Shown in pieces: positions 1 to 5,694 of a stretch of DNA of 13,349 bases. A model generated the notes under the pieces. It worked only from the letters and a program-made list of their open reading frames with translations. It was not told the origin of the DNA and did not search any database. The stretch is from Chloroflexota bacterium (GTDB lineage Bacteria; Chloroflexota; Limnocylindria; QHBO01). Both the position numbers and the translations under genes were made by a program. The stretch spans positions 1 through 13,349 of the forward strand of contig JAPSGM010000026.1 of the NCBI GenBank assembly GCA_031177555.1, in the 5' to 3' direction. Every line of letters starts with the position of its first letter. The first letter of the stretch is position 1.

Positions 1-858
1 CTGGCGGCGCTGGCCGCGACGCGTCCCGGATCGATCGACAGCCTGCCAGGGCTCGTGGCGATCGCGGCGGGGAGCATCGCCTACGTCCGCGGTGGGGCCA
101 TCCATCGGCCGGTGGACGTGAGGGCGCCGATGGAGGTGCCGGCCGAGGACGCAGCCGCGGATGCGAGCGAGACGCCCATGGACCGCGCCGCCGCGGCAGC
201 CGTCACCTCCGATGACGCGGTGCGGCTGGCGCGGGAGCTGCGGGGCACCATTGAGGAGCTCCTGCACGCGCGCCGCACCATCGAGCTGCAGCGCGAGGAG
301 ATCGCCCAGGCCGCGACCATCGACAGGCTGACCGGCGTGGCCACCCGCCGCGCCATCCTGGACCGGCTGCGGATCGAGGCCAGCGAGGCGCGCCGTTACC
401 GGCATCCGGTGGCCCTGGTGCTGCTCGACCTGGACGACTTCGGCCGCCTGAACCGCGAGCGCGGGATGAGCATCGGCGACGAGGTGCTGACCGAGGTCGC
501 GCTGCGCCTGCGCCTCCGCATCCGCGCGGCCGACGCGCTGGGGCGCGTGGGCGGCGACAGCTTCCTGGTCCTCCTGCCGCACACCGACGAGACCGGCGCC
601 GCCACGTTCGCCGACGCGCTGCGCCGCCGCCTGCTGTCGCGGCCCATCGATACGAGTGCCGGAGAGGTGGCTGTGGGCGTGTCCATCGGGGTGGCCTTCA
701 TGCGTGCCGGGATGGCCCTCACCGACGAGGAGCTGCTCGCCACGGCGGACGAGGCGCTGGCCTCGGCGCGGGCCGCGGGCGGGAACCGGATCGCCTTCGA
801 CCGGGCGCATGGACTGATCCGCCTGGAGGAGCGGCGCACCGACACGCAGGGAGCGTGA
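1..858 (+). CDS. GGDEF-domain protein, 5' end outside window
   Basis: Probable diguanylate cyclase or c-di-GMP-binding relative. The frame is open to base 1, so the gene starts upstream; the GTG at 55 is only the first start inside the window. The visible N-terminus is hydrophobic (end of a likely membrane segment). Counting from the GTG at 55, residues 58-88 look like a coiled-coil linker, followed by the usual entry motif (DRLTG, about 90) and the first metal-binding segment DLDDFGRLN (about 125-133). An RxxD inhibitory site (RAAD, 157-160) sits exactly five residues before the signature. The signature reads GGDSF (166-170) rather than GGDEF or GGEEF, so cyclase activity is uncertain while product binding looks retained. 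The domain is of normal length and ends in TGA. What the protein senses lies upstream and cannot be seen. Domain assignment is firm; activity is not. Confidence 0.88.
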   Translation: MAALAATRPGSIDSLPGLVAIAAGSIAYVRGGAIHRPVDVRAPMEVPAEDAAADASETPMDRAAAAAVTSDDAVRLARELRGTIEELLHARRTIELQREEIAQAATIDRLTGVATRRAILDRLRIEASEARRYRHPVALVLLDLDDFGRLNRERGMSIGDEVLTEVALRLRLRIRAADALGRVGGDSFLVLLPHTDETGAATFADALRRRLLSRPIDTSAGEVAVGVSIGVAFMRAGMALTDEELLATADEALASARAAGGNRIAFDRAHGLIRLEERRTDTQGA

Positions 859-945
859 GGCGGCAGGGGATTTCGCCATTCAGTCACGCGCGGACTGTCG
901 GACCCAGGCATCGCCAAGTAGTCACTCGCGCGACGCTCGGGGGGT

Positions 946-1015
946 GGCCTCCTGCATCACGCCAGTCCGCACCCGGACGGAGGCCCAGGTGAAGCCTGGC
1001 CCCGCCGAGCGGGCC
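946..1015 (+). other. Cluster of adjacent stem-loops, possible structured RNA or terminator
   Basis: Pairings visible by eye: GGCCTCC (946-952) with GGAGGCC (979-985), enclosing a hairpin GTCCG-CACC-CGGAC (965-978) that abuts the outer stem directly; then CCAGG-TGAAG-CCTGG (985-999); then GGCCCCGC-CGA-GCGGGCC (998-1015) with one bulged base. The stems are back to back and slightly compete at their ends. No T-tract follows, so this is not a classic intrinsic terminator. It matches no riboswitch class I recognise. It could end the GGDEF transcript or be chance folding of GC-rich DNA. Confidence 0.25.
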
Positions 1016-1042
1016 AAACGACCATGGGGGCGAAGGATATAT

Positions 1043-1088
1043 ACACAACATATCCACCACCGCGGGCGAGAACCCCTACATGTTGTGG
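1043..1088. promoter_or_regulatory. Tandem NrdR-box-like sites upstream of thyX
   Basis: Two 16-bp sites, ACACAACATATCCACC (1043-1058) and CCCCTACATGTTGTGG (1073-1088), start 30 bp apart, about three helical turns. Measured against the NrdR box as I remember it (acaCwAtATaTwGtgt, usually in tandem with a 15-16 bp gap), they match 10 and 11 of 16 positions, the first best in its left half and the second best in its right half. Together they form an 8-bp inverted repeat, CACAACAT (1044-1051) with ATGTTGTG (1080-1087). NrdR senses dNTP/ATP state and represses ribonucleotide reductase genes, so a site before a dTMP synthase would make metabolic sense. No nrd gene is in the window. The assignment is inference. 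Confidence 0.4.
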
Positions 1089-1092
1089 ATAA
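1084..1092 (-). promoter_or_regulatory. Perfect DnaA-box match
   Basis: The minus strand reads TTATCCACA, an exact match to the classical DnaA box. A weaker match, atatccacc (two mismatches), lies on the plus strand at 1050-1058. One box can occur by chance or be part of the inverted-repeat operator around it. There is no cluster of boxes and no dnaA/dnaN context, so this is not read as an origin. DnaA-linked control of a nucleotide gene is possible. Confidence 0.3.
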
Positions 1093-1119
1093 GCGGCGCC
1101 ATCGACCCGCCCGCGGTGG

Positions 1120-1125
1120 TATTCT
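1120..1125 (+). promoter_or_regulatory. -10-like hexamer of thyX
   Basis: TATTCT fits the TAnnnT form and ends 10 nt before the ATG at 1136, implying a transcript with almost no leader. There is no Shine-Dalgarno sequence before the ATG, which supports this reading. No clear -35 hexamer is seen at the expected distance. Confidence 0.45.
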
Positions 1126-1135
1126 CGACGCACCC

Positions 1136-2089
1136 ATGCCGACCGCGCCAGACCTGTCCGCCAGGCTCATCTTTCCGACCAAGGAGATCGTGGAGGAGTA
1201 TTACCTCCCGATCATCTATACCGCCTGCCGGACCTGCTACTCGGAGCAGCTGCCCGACCAGATCTGGGACAAGGCGGTCAGCCGCCAGGTGGCCGACGAG
1301 AAGCAGCAGGCCCTGGTGCGCAAGGTCATGGAGTCCGGCCACGGCTCGACCATCGAGCACGTCAACTTCACCTTCGCCATCAGCGGCGTGACGCGGACGC
1401 TCAGCCACCAGCTGGTGCGGCACCGAGCGGGGACGGCCTTCGACCAGCAGTCGCAGCGCTACGTCAGCTTCAAGAAGCGCGACAACTACACGGTTCCCGA
1501 CTCGATCGCAAAGGGCGACCTGCCCGATGACCTGGCCGGGCGCTTCCAGCAGGCCATCGACGACAACCTGGAGCTGTACGGGCAGCTGCTGCAGGCCGAG
1601 GTGCCGGCGGAGGACGCCCGCTTCATCTTCCCCAACGCGATGCAGACCAACCTGATCATGACGGTCAACCTGCGCCAGCTGATCCACATGAGCGGGCTGC
1701 GCCTGTGCACCATGGCCCAGTGGGAGATCCGCCAGCTCTTCAAGCAGATCCGCCACGAGATCTTCCGCGTGTCGCCTTTCTTCGGCAGCTTCCTGGCGCC
1801 CAAGTGCGTGCCGCTGGGCTACTGCGACGAGATGGGCAACCGCGACGAGCACTGCCGCATCCGGCCCCATCGCGACACCGTCATGGCCGTGTGGGAGGCC
1901 TACCGGGGCGGCCAGCTCTCCGAGACCGATGGGCCCGTCGTCCCGGAAACCTCTCCCTTCCGCCCGCGTCCCAGGCGGGTGCCGGTGCCGGTTGCGACCG
2001 GCGAGGCGCCAGGCGAGACGATGCCCGAGCCACACGGCGAGCCGCCGCAGGCGGCCATCGGGCAGGCCGGAGCGTCCGACCGGGTCTGA
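1136..2089 (+). CDS. thyX: FAD-dependent thymidylate synthase ThyX
   Basis: Makes dTMP from dUMP using methylene-tetrahydrofolate, FAD and NADPH; a cytosolic homotetramer in the family. The start at 1136 is chosen because ThyX-like sequence begins just after it and a -10 hexamer precedes it; a GTG at 944 in the same frame only adds 64 unrelated residues. The product is 317 aa. Visible motifs: STIEHVNFTFAISGVTR (71-87), the RHR signature (95-97) leading to SQRYV (106-110), NLRQLIHMSGLRLC (178-191), AQWEIRQL (194-201), and a Cys-containing segment (C224, C230, C240). The signature has eight residues between RHR and SQR, one more than the usual RHRx7SxR. After about residue 262 comes a roughly 55-residue Pro/Gly/Glu-rich tail that is probably disordered and is not part of the usual core. 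No thyA is visible. Family assignment is firm. Confidence 0.95.
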   Translation: MPTAPDLSARLIFPTKEIVEEYYLPIIYTACRTCYSEQLPDQIWDKAVSRQVADEKQQALVRKVMESGHGSTIEHVNFTFAISGVTRTLSHQLVRHRAGTAFDQQSQRYVSFKKRDNYTVPDSIAKGDLPDDLAGRFQQAIDDNLELYGQLLQAEVPAEDARFIFPNAMQTNLIMTVNLRQLIHMSGLRLCTMAQWEIRQLFKQIRHEIFRVSPFFGSFLAPKCVPLGYCDEMGNRDEHCRIRPHRDTVMAVWEAYRGGQLSETDGPVVPETSPFRPRPRRVPVPVATGEAPGETMPEPHGEPPQAAIGQAGASDRV

Positions 2090-2096
2090 CCGGCGC

Positions 2097-2102
2097 TACC
2101 GT
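2097..2102 (+). promoter_or_regulatory. -10-like hexamer before ktrB
   Basis: TACCGT (TAnnnT form) lies exactly 7 nt before an ATG at 2110, the same geometry seen at several other starts here. It begins 8 bp after the thyX stop codon. The start it points to is not in frame with ktrB; see the mini-ORF entry. Confidence 0.35.
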
Positions 2103-2109
2103 TAGCGGG

Positions 2110-2136
2110 ATGAGCCGCATCGGTCGCCGCTCGTGA
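2110..2136 (+). CDS. Possible 8-codon leader peptide overlapping ktrB
   Basis: ATG at 2110 encodes MSRIGRRS and stops at TGA 2134-2136, which overlaps the ktrB GTG (2133) as GTGA. No Shine-Dalgarno sequence precedes the ktrB GTG, while the ATG sits 7 nt after a -10-like hexamer. A leaderless mini-ORF that delivers ribosomes to ktrB by termination-reinitiation would explain both. It is short enough to be coincidence. Confidence 0.25.
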   Translation: MSRIGRRS

Positions 2137-3566
2137 CGGTCCAGGGCAGCCGCCCGGGCGACCGCCGCGTGCGCGTCGCCCGCACCAAACCCGAGCGCGT
2201 CGTCCTCAAGCCGCTGCGGCGCATTCGCGAGCCGCTGTCGCCCGCGAAGACGCTCGTCCTGGCCTTTGCGATGCTGATCCTGGCCGGGACCGGCCTCCTG
2301 CTGCTGCCGTGGTCGACCGCCGAGGGCCGGACGACCGACCTCGTCACCGCGCTGTTCACCGCGACGTCGGCCTCGTGCGTGACCGGCCTGGTGGTGGTCG
2401 ACACGGCGACCCATTGGAGCCCCTTCGGGGAGGTCGTGATCCTGCTCCTGATCCAGGCCGGCGGCTTTGGGATTATGACCGGCTCGACGTTGCTGCTGTA
2501 CCTGATCGCAGGCCGCCGGACGCGGCTGCACGACCGGATCGTGGTGCAGGAGTCGCTGGGGGGCCTGGAGCTGGGCAGCGTCACCGCCCTGGTCCGCCGG
2601 ATCGCGATCTTCACGCTGTCGGTGGAGCTGGCCGGCGCGGTGATCCTCTCGATCGCCTTCATGGCCGGTCCGGAGGCCGGGCCGACGTGGCATCCGCTGG
2701 GCATCTGGTGGGGCGTCTTCCACTCCATCTCGGCGTTCAACAATGCCGGGTTCGACCTGGTCGGCGGATTCCGCAGCCTCACGCCGTTCGGCGACGATTG
2801 GTGGGTGCTCGGCACGGTGGGGATCCTGCTTATCCTGGGTGGCCTGGGCTGGGCGATCGTGGGCGACCTGTTCGGCCGCCGGCGCTGGCGGCGGTTGGCG
2901 CTCGAGACCAGGCTCGTGGTCGTGGTGACGGTCAGCCTGCTGCTGATCGGCACCGTGCTGATCGGCGTGATCGAGTGGAGCAACCCGGCGACGCTCGGCC
3001 GGCTTCCCCCGGAGCAGCGGCTGCTGAACGCCGCGTTCGAGTCGGCGACGCTGCGGACCGCCGGCTTCACGGCCCTCAGCCCGGCCGGCTTCGCCGAGGC
3101 ATCGCTGTTCGTGGTGATGGCGCTCATGTTCATCGGCGGCGCGTCGGGATCGACTGCCGGAGGGATCAAGGTCAACACGTTCGGGCTGCTGGGGGCGGTA
3201 ATCCTGTCGAGCATGCGCGGCCGTCCCTCGGCCGAGGTGTTCGGGCGGCGCATTCCTCACGGGGTGGTGTACCGCGCCCTGTCCGTGGCGCTGCTGTCGA
3301 TCGCGTTCGTGTTCCTGGTGGGCCTGGGCCTGGCGGTCACGACCCCGGCCACGTTCGTCGAGACGCTTTTCGAAGCGGTGTCGGCCTTCGGCACGGTGGG
3401 CGCCAGCACCGGCATCACGCCCGAGCTGAACGACCCGGCGCGGCTCATCGCGATCTTTGGCATGTTCGTCGGGCGGCTAGGCCCGATCACCCTGGTCCTG
3501 GCCCTGTCGGCCCGCGTGCGGCCTGTACCCTATCGGCCTGCGGTCGAGACGGTCCGCATCGGCTAG
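2133..3566 (+). CDS. ktrB: Potassium uptake channel subunit, KtrB/TrkH family
   Basis: Membrane ion-conducting subunit of a Ktr-type K+ (Na+-stimulated in the family) uptake system. The product is 477 aa with four pore repeats. The selectivity-filter glycines are in CVTG (G85), FNNAGF (G206), LRTAGF (G311) and FGTVGAS (G423). GASGSTAGGIKVNTFG (336-351) is the flexible segment of the third repeat, and FVGRLGPITL (445-454) is the conserved last-helix motif. The first ~35 residues are basic and cytoplasmic, then hydrophobic helices begin near residue 40. GTG at 2133 is the only start after an in-frame TAG at 2103-2105, except GTG codons further inside such as 2169. It is followed after 18 nt by ktrA, the regulatory partner, so the two form an operon. 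TrkH is the alternative name, but the size and the short single-RCK partner favour KtrB. Confidence 0.93.
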   Translation: MTVQGSRPGDRRVRVARTKPERVVLKPLRRIREPLSPAKTLVLAFAMLILAGTGLLLLPWSTAEGRTTDLVTALFTATSASCVTGLVVVDTATHWSPFGEVVILLLIQAGGFGIMTGSTLLLYLIAGRRTRLHDRIVVQESLGGLELGSVTALVRRIAIFTLSVELAGAVILSIAFMAGPEAGPTWHPLGIWWGVFHSISAFNNAGFDLVGGFRSLTPFGDDWWVLGTVGILLILGGLGWAIVGDLFGRRRWRRLALETRLVVVVTVSLLLIGTVLIGVIEWSNPATLGRLPPEQRLLNAAFESATLRTAGFTALSPAGFAEASLFVVMALMFIGGASGSTAGGIKVNTFGLLGAVILSSMRGRPSAEVFGRRIPHGVVYRALSVALLSIAFVFLVGLGLAVTTPATFVETLFEAVSAFGTVGASTGITPELNDPARLIAIFGMFVGRLGPITLVLALSARVRPVPYRPAVETVRIG

Positions 3567-3573
3567 GAAGGAG
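3565..3573 (+). promoter_or_regulatory. Strong Shine-Dalgarno of ktrA
   Basis: AGGAAGGAG overlaps the ktrB stop codon (3564-3566) and lies 11 nt before the GTG start of ktrA. It is the clearest ribosome binding site in the window and supports the GTG at 3585. It also shows that internal operon genes use SD-led translation, while many first genes here appear leaderless. Confidence 0.75.
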
Positions 3574-3584
3574 CGACCTGGAAC

Positions 3585-4235
3585 GTGGCGCGTCAACAGG
3601 TGCTGGTCATCGGGCTCGGGCGGTTCGGGTCGGCGGTGGCCCGGGAGCTGGAGCGGCTGGGGCACGAGGTGCTGGCCATCGACGCCAGCGAGCAGGCGGT
3701 CAACGATCTCGCCCGCGACGTCACCCACGCGGTCCAGGCGGACGCCTCGGACGAGGAGGCGCTGCGCAGCGTGGGGGCGGGCCAGTTCCACACCGCCATC
3801 GTGGCCATCAGCAGCAAGGCCGAGCCCTCGATCTTCGCCACCATGGTGCTCAAGCGGCTGGGCGTGCGGAACGTGATCGCGAAGGCGGGTGACCGGCTGC
3901 ACGCCGAGATCCTGACCCGTGTCGGCGCCGACAGGGTGATCCTGCCGGAGCAGGAGACCGGCGCCCGGCTGGCCCACTCGTTCAGCGTGCCGAACGTGAT
4001 CGACTACCTGGACGTGGGCCCCAGCTTCGGGATCGAGAAGGTCCGCCCGCCGGCCTCGTTCGTGGGCAAGTCGCTGGGCGAGCTGGACCTCAAGAACCGG
4101 ATGGGCGTGACGCCGATCGCTCTGCGGCGCGGCCAGAACGTGTTCATCAACCCGGCGCGGGAGGAGAAGGTGGCGGAGGGGGACGAGCTGATCCTCATCG
4201 GGCGGGATGACAAGCTGGAGGAGCTTCGGGGCTGA
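3585..4235 (+). CDS. ktrA: Potassium uptake regulatory subunit, KtrA (RCK domain)
   Basis: Cytosolic nucleotide-gated regulator that forms an octameric ring under the KtrB dimer and opens or closes it according to bound ATP/ADP or NAD(H). The product is 216 aa, the normal KtrA size. The N-terminal RCK_N Rossmann domain (about 4-120) has GLGRFG (10-15) and the acidic residue ending strand two (D33). The C-terminal RCK_C domain (about 135-214) ends in the typical EGDELILIGRDDKLEEL segment. It begins at GTG behind a strong Shine-Dalgarno in the ktrB stop region. A single RCK pair argues against TrkA, which is about twice as long. The gene ends 30 bp before the stop of a convergent gene. Confidence 0.93.
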   Translation: MARQQVLVIGLGRFGSAVARELERLGHEVLAIDASEQAVNDLARDVTHAVQADASDEEALRSVGAGQFHTAIVAISSKAEPSIFATMVLKRLGVRNVIAKAGDRLHAEILTRVGADRVILPEQETGARLAHSFSVPNVIDYLDVGPSFGIEKVRPPASFVGKSLGELDLKNRMGVTPIALRRGQNVFINPAREEKVAEGDELILIGRDDKLEELRG

Positions 4236-4265
4236 CGCCGCTCGCCGATGCGCGGTGGGCCAGCC

Positions 4266-4745
4266 TCAGTTGTCGGGGCTGATGCCGTCGCCCAGCGTGA
4301 AGCGGCGGAGCTCCTCCTCGGCGGCCTCCTGGGCGCGCCGCCCCTCGGCCACCAGGAACGATGTCATCTTGGTGGAGTCCACGATCAGCAGGGTGTGGCC
4401 GCGCTCATTGCGGTCTAGCACGATGCGGTCGTCCCCGTGGAAGCTGATGGCCCAGTTGGCCTGCAGCTGGACCAGCTCGGCCAGCACCACCCTCTCGCTG
4501 AACGACCAGTCCAGGAAGGCGGCGTTGAGGGCGGTCGTCACGTCGCGGACCTGGTGGGTACTGTTGCGGCGCAGGCGCGAGAGGAAGTGCAGGAGGCGCA
4601 GCCGCGCGAACGGGTCGCCGGTGCGGGCCATCTGCGGCGGCGCCAGCGTCGGCTCGGGCATCCCGGCGGGGGCGTCACCGGCGACGAGGGAGCTCGCGGA
4701 CGCGGTGGTGGTGGGATCGGTCACGCGCACAGTCTGCCGTGCCAT
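4266..4745 (-). CDS. Uncharacterised small protein
   Basis: I do not recognise a family. The product is 159 aa from the ATG at 4745. The first ~40 residues are Thr/Ala/Ser/Pro-rich and probably unstructured. Residues 45-155 look like a folded domain: a basic helix (FARLRLLHFLSRLRR), FLDWSFSERVVLAELVQLQ, then strands IVLDRNERG and LLIVDSTKMTSFLVAEG, then a charged C-terminal helix. It has no signal peptide or membrane segment. The start is uncertain: a GTG at 4724 would give 152 aa and overlaps the stop of a short upstream frame as GTGA. It converges with ktrA and could share its 3' region. The opposite strand has an open frame over the same bases, but its translation looks like Ser/Arg-rich shadow sequence, so the minus strand is preferred. 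Confidence 0.6.
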   Translation of the reverse strand: MARQTVRVTDPTTTASASSLVAGDAPAGMPEPTLAPPQMARTGDPFARLRLLHFLSRLRRNSTHQVRDVTTALNAAFLDWSFSERVVLAELVQLQANWAISFHGDDRIVLDRNERGHTLLIVDSTKMTSFLVAEGRRAQEAAEEELRRFTLGDGISPDN

Positions 4746-5013
4746 GGCCCTCGGCGCACGGCCACGACTTCCACCCAGATGGTCACGTCCGGACTGTTAG
4801 CGCCGGAATGAGGCGCATCGCAGCGGCATCGGGGTGTCGTTCGAGCGAGGATCCGATGTCGGTGCGGGCGGCGGACGGCTCACATCGGCGCGAACAGTGC
4901 CCGCGGACTACCTAGGCCGAAATCGGGGCGAGACGACGGATAAGGATCACCCGCGGACTAGCTGGGCCCAATTCAGTCGCGGAGAGACCCGCGGTCGCGG
5001 TCCCGCCGTCGCG
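4746..5013. other. Gene-free stretch between two minus-strand genes
   Basis: This 268-bp region is upstream of the 4266-4745 gene and downstream of the 5014-5520 gene. It carries a 50-bp-period repeat (4900-4998) and several short palindromes (CCTAGG at 4911-4916, TGGGCCCA at 4964-4971). An ATG at 4808 opens a 35-codon frame whose surroundings resemble the ktrB leader region. A plus-strand open frame at 4834-5115 runs into the next gene and looks like non-coding translation. I see no convincing protein or RNA gene. Confidence 0.5.
4900..4998 (+). repeat. Two-copy imperfect direct repeat, 50-bp period
   Basis: The 11-mer CCCGCGGACTA occurs at 4900-4910 and again at 4950-4960. Similarity continues for about 25 bp in each copy (a GGCC core, then AAATC or AATTC, then a GCG...GAGAC stretch), and a partial third start, CCCGCGGTC, follows at 4988-4996. 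The ATTCAGTC in the second copy also occurs after the GGDEF gene (878-885). It looks like a decayed intergenic repeat family rather than a coding repeat. Confidence 0.45.
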
Positions 5014-5520
5014 CTACTCCCCCTGCTTCTGCTGGCCCGGCGCGTTCGCTCGTCCGAGGCCCTGCCCGTTCCCGCCGGCGTTGCCCATGACCGATCCGAT
5101 GCCGGGATGCAGTGACAGGGCGTCGTTGTCCGCGTTGAGCTGCCTGGCGATCTCGCCCCAGCCGATGCCGGCATCGGGATCGAGCATGCCCGCCAAATCG
5201 CCGGTCGAGATTCCGGACTGCTGCGACCAGACCAGCAGCCGGACGGCTCCGCCAACTCCGTGATCGGCGGCCAATGCCTCGATGGTTCCGGCATCGGTGT
5301 TCACGCCGGCTTCGCCAAGCCGCGTGACCAGGCGGTCGAGCAGCTCCGCCGAGGGCGGGCCCTCGTCGGCCGTCTCGCCCTGGCCGGGAGAGGGCTGGTG
5401 GGACGCCGCCACAGGCGCCATCCGATCACGGCCGCGGTCGGACGGAGCGGCCAGCACGCTGGCCGCGACCACGAGGACCAGGGCGCCCGCGGCGAGGAGG
5501 ATGCGAAGCGGTCGGCTCAC
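5014..5520 (-). CDS. Predicted exported small protein
   Basis: The product is 168 aa from the GTG at 5520. This start is chosen because it begins a good Sec-type signal sequence: basic VSRPLR, a hydrophobic core at residues 7-24 and a small-residue cleavage region near A25. A TATAAC hexamer lies 6 nt upstream. An in-frame ATG 23 codons further up would put an Arg-rich extension before the signal. After a Pro/Gly/Ser linker (30-56), residues 57-130 look helical, with a conserved-looking block GVGGAVRLLVWSQQSGIS (88-105) and GIGWGEIARQL (118-128). The Gly/Asn/Gln-rich end (HPGIGSVMGN onward) appears flexible. The function is not recognised; it is likely surface-exposed or secreted. It is transcribed away from the gene starting at 5695. 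Confidence 0.7.
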   Translation of the reverse strand: MSRPLRILLAAGALVLVVAASVLAAPSDRGRDRMAPVAASHQPSPGQGETADEGPPSAELLDRLVTRLGEAGVNTDAGTIEALAADHGVGGAVRLLVWSQQSGISTGDLAGMLDPDAGIGWGEIARQLNADNDALSLHPGIGSVMGNAGGNGQGLGRANAPGQQKQGE

Positions 5521-5526
5521 GCGGGA

Positions 5527-5532
5527 GTTATA
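5527..5532 (-). promoter_or_regulatory. -10-like hexamer of the exported protein gene
   Basis: The minus strand reads TATAAC (one mismatch to TATAAT) ending 6 nt before the GTG start at 5520. This implies a leaderless mRNA and helps decide the start. No Shine-Dalgarno is present. Confidence 0.5.
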
Positions 5533-5694
5533 CGTCGCGCCGGCCCGTTTGGGAAGAGGCAGGGTCCTATGGGAGTTGCGCCCTGGCAACGGCCCTCGCT
5601 AGTACTGTCGGCCCCTTGGTCGGGCCGCGACCGGGCCCTAGTGTTGCGGCCACGAGCCGCGTCCGATGCCCGCGCGGCCGAACGGGGTTGTGAC

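Larger units (their letters stand above)
859..1135. other. Intergenic region with hairpins before thyX
   Basis: This 277-bp gap separates the GGDEF gene from thyX. It holds a short stem-loop at 881-897 (CAGTC/GACTG), then a related half-repeat AGTCAC near 920. A cluster of small GC hairpins runs from 946 to 1015, followed by an AT-rich island at 1035-1092 that stands out from the GC-rich surroundings, and a -10-like hexamer at 1120-1125. An open reading frame runs through part of it from a GTG at 944 in frame with thyX, but its translation has no ThyX-like character. I see no separate protein gene here. Confidence 0.6.

Noticed and set aside
1043..1092. Possible replication origin because of the DnaA-box match
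   Set aside because: Only one exact box, and no dnaA, dnaN, gyrB or rpmH nearby. A regulatory site is more economical.
944..1135. GTG at 944 as the start of a longer ThyX
   Set aside because: The added 64 residues have no ThyX similarity and run through the hairpins, the operator-like repeats and the -10 hexamer. The ATG at 1136 fits family length and promoter placement.
1881..3260. Long minus-strand open frame opposite thyX and ktrB
   Set aside because: Its translation is low-complexity Gln/Arg/His-rich, while the plus strand encodes clear ThyX and KtrB proteins.
4834..5115. Plus-strand open frame of 93 codons
   Set aside because: It covers repeats and the end of the minus-strand exported-protein gene, has no ribosome site or promoter-like hexamer, and its translation looks random.
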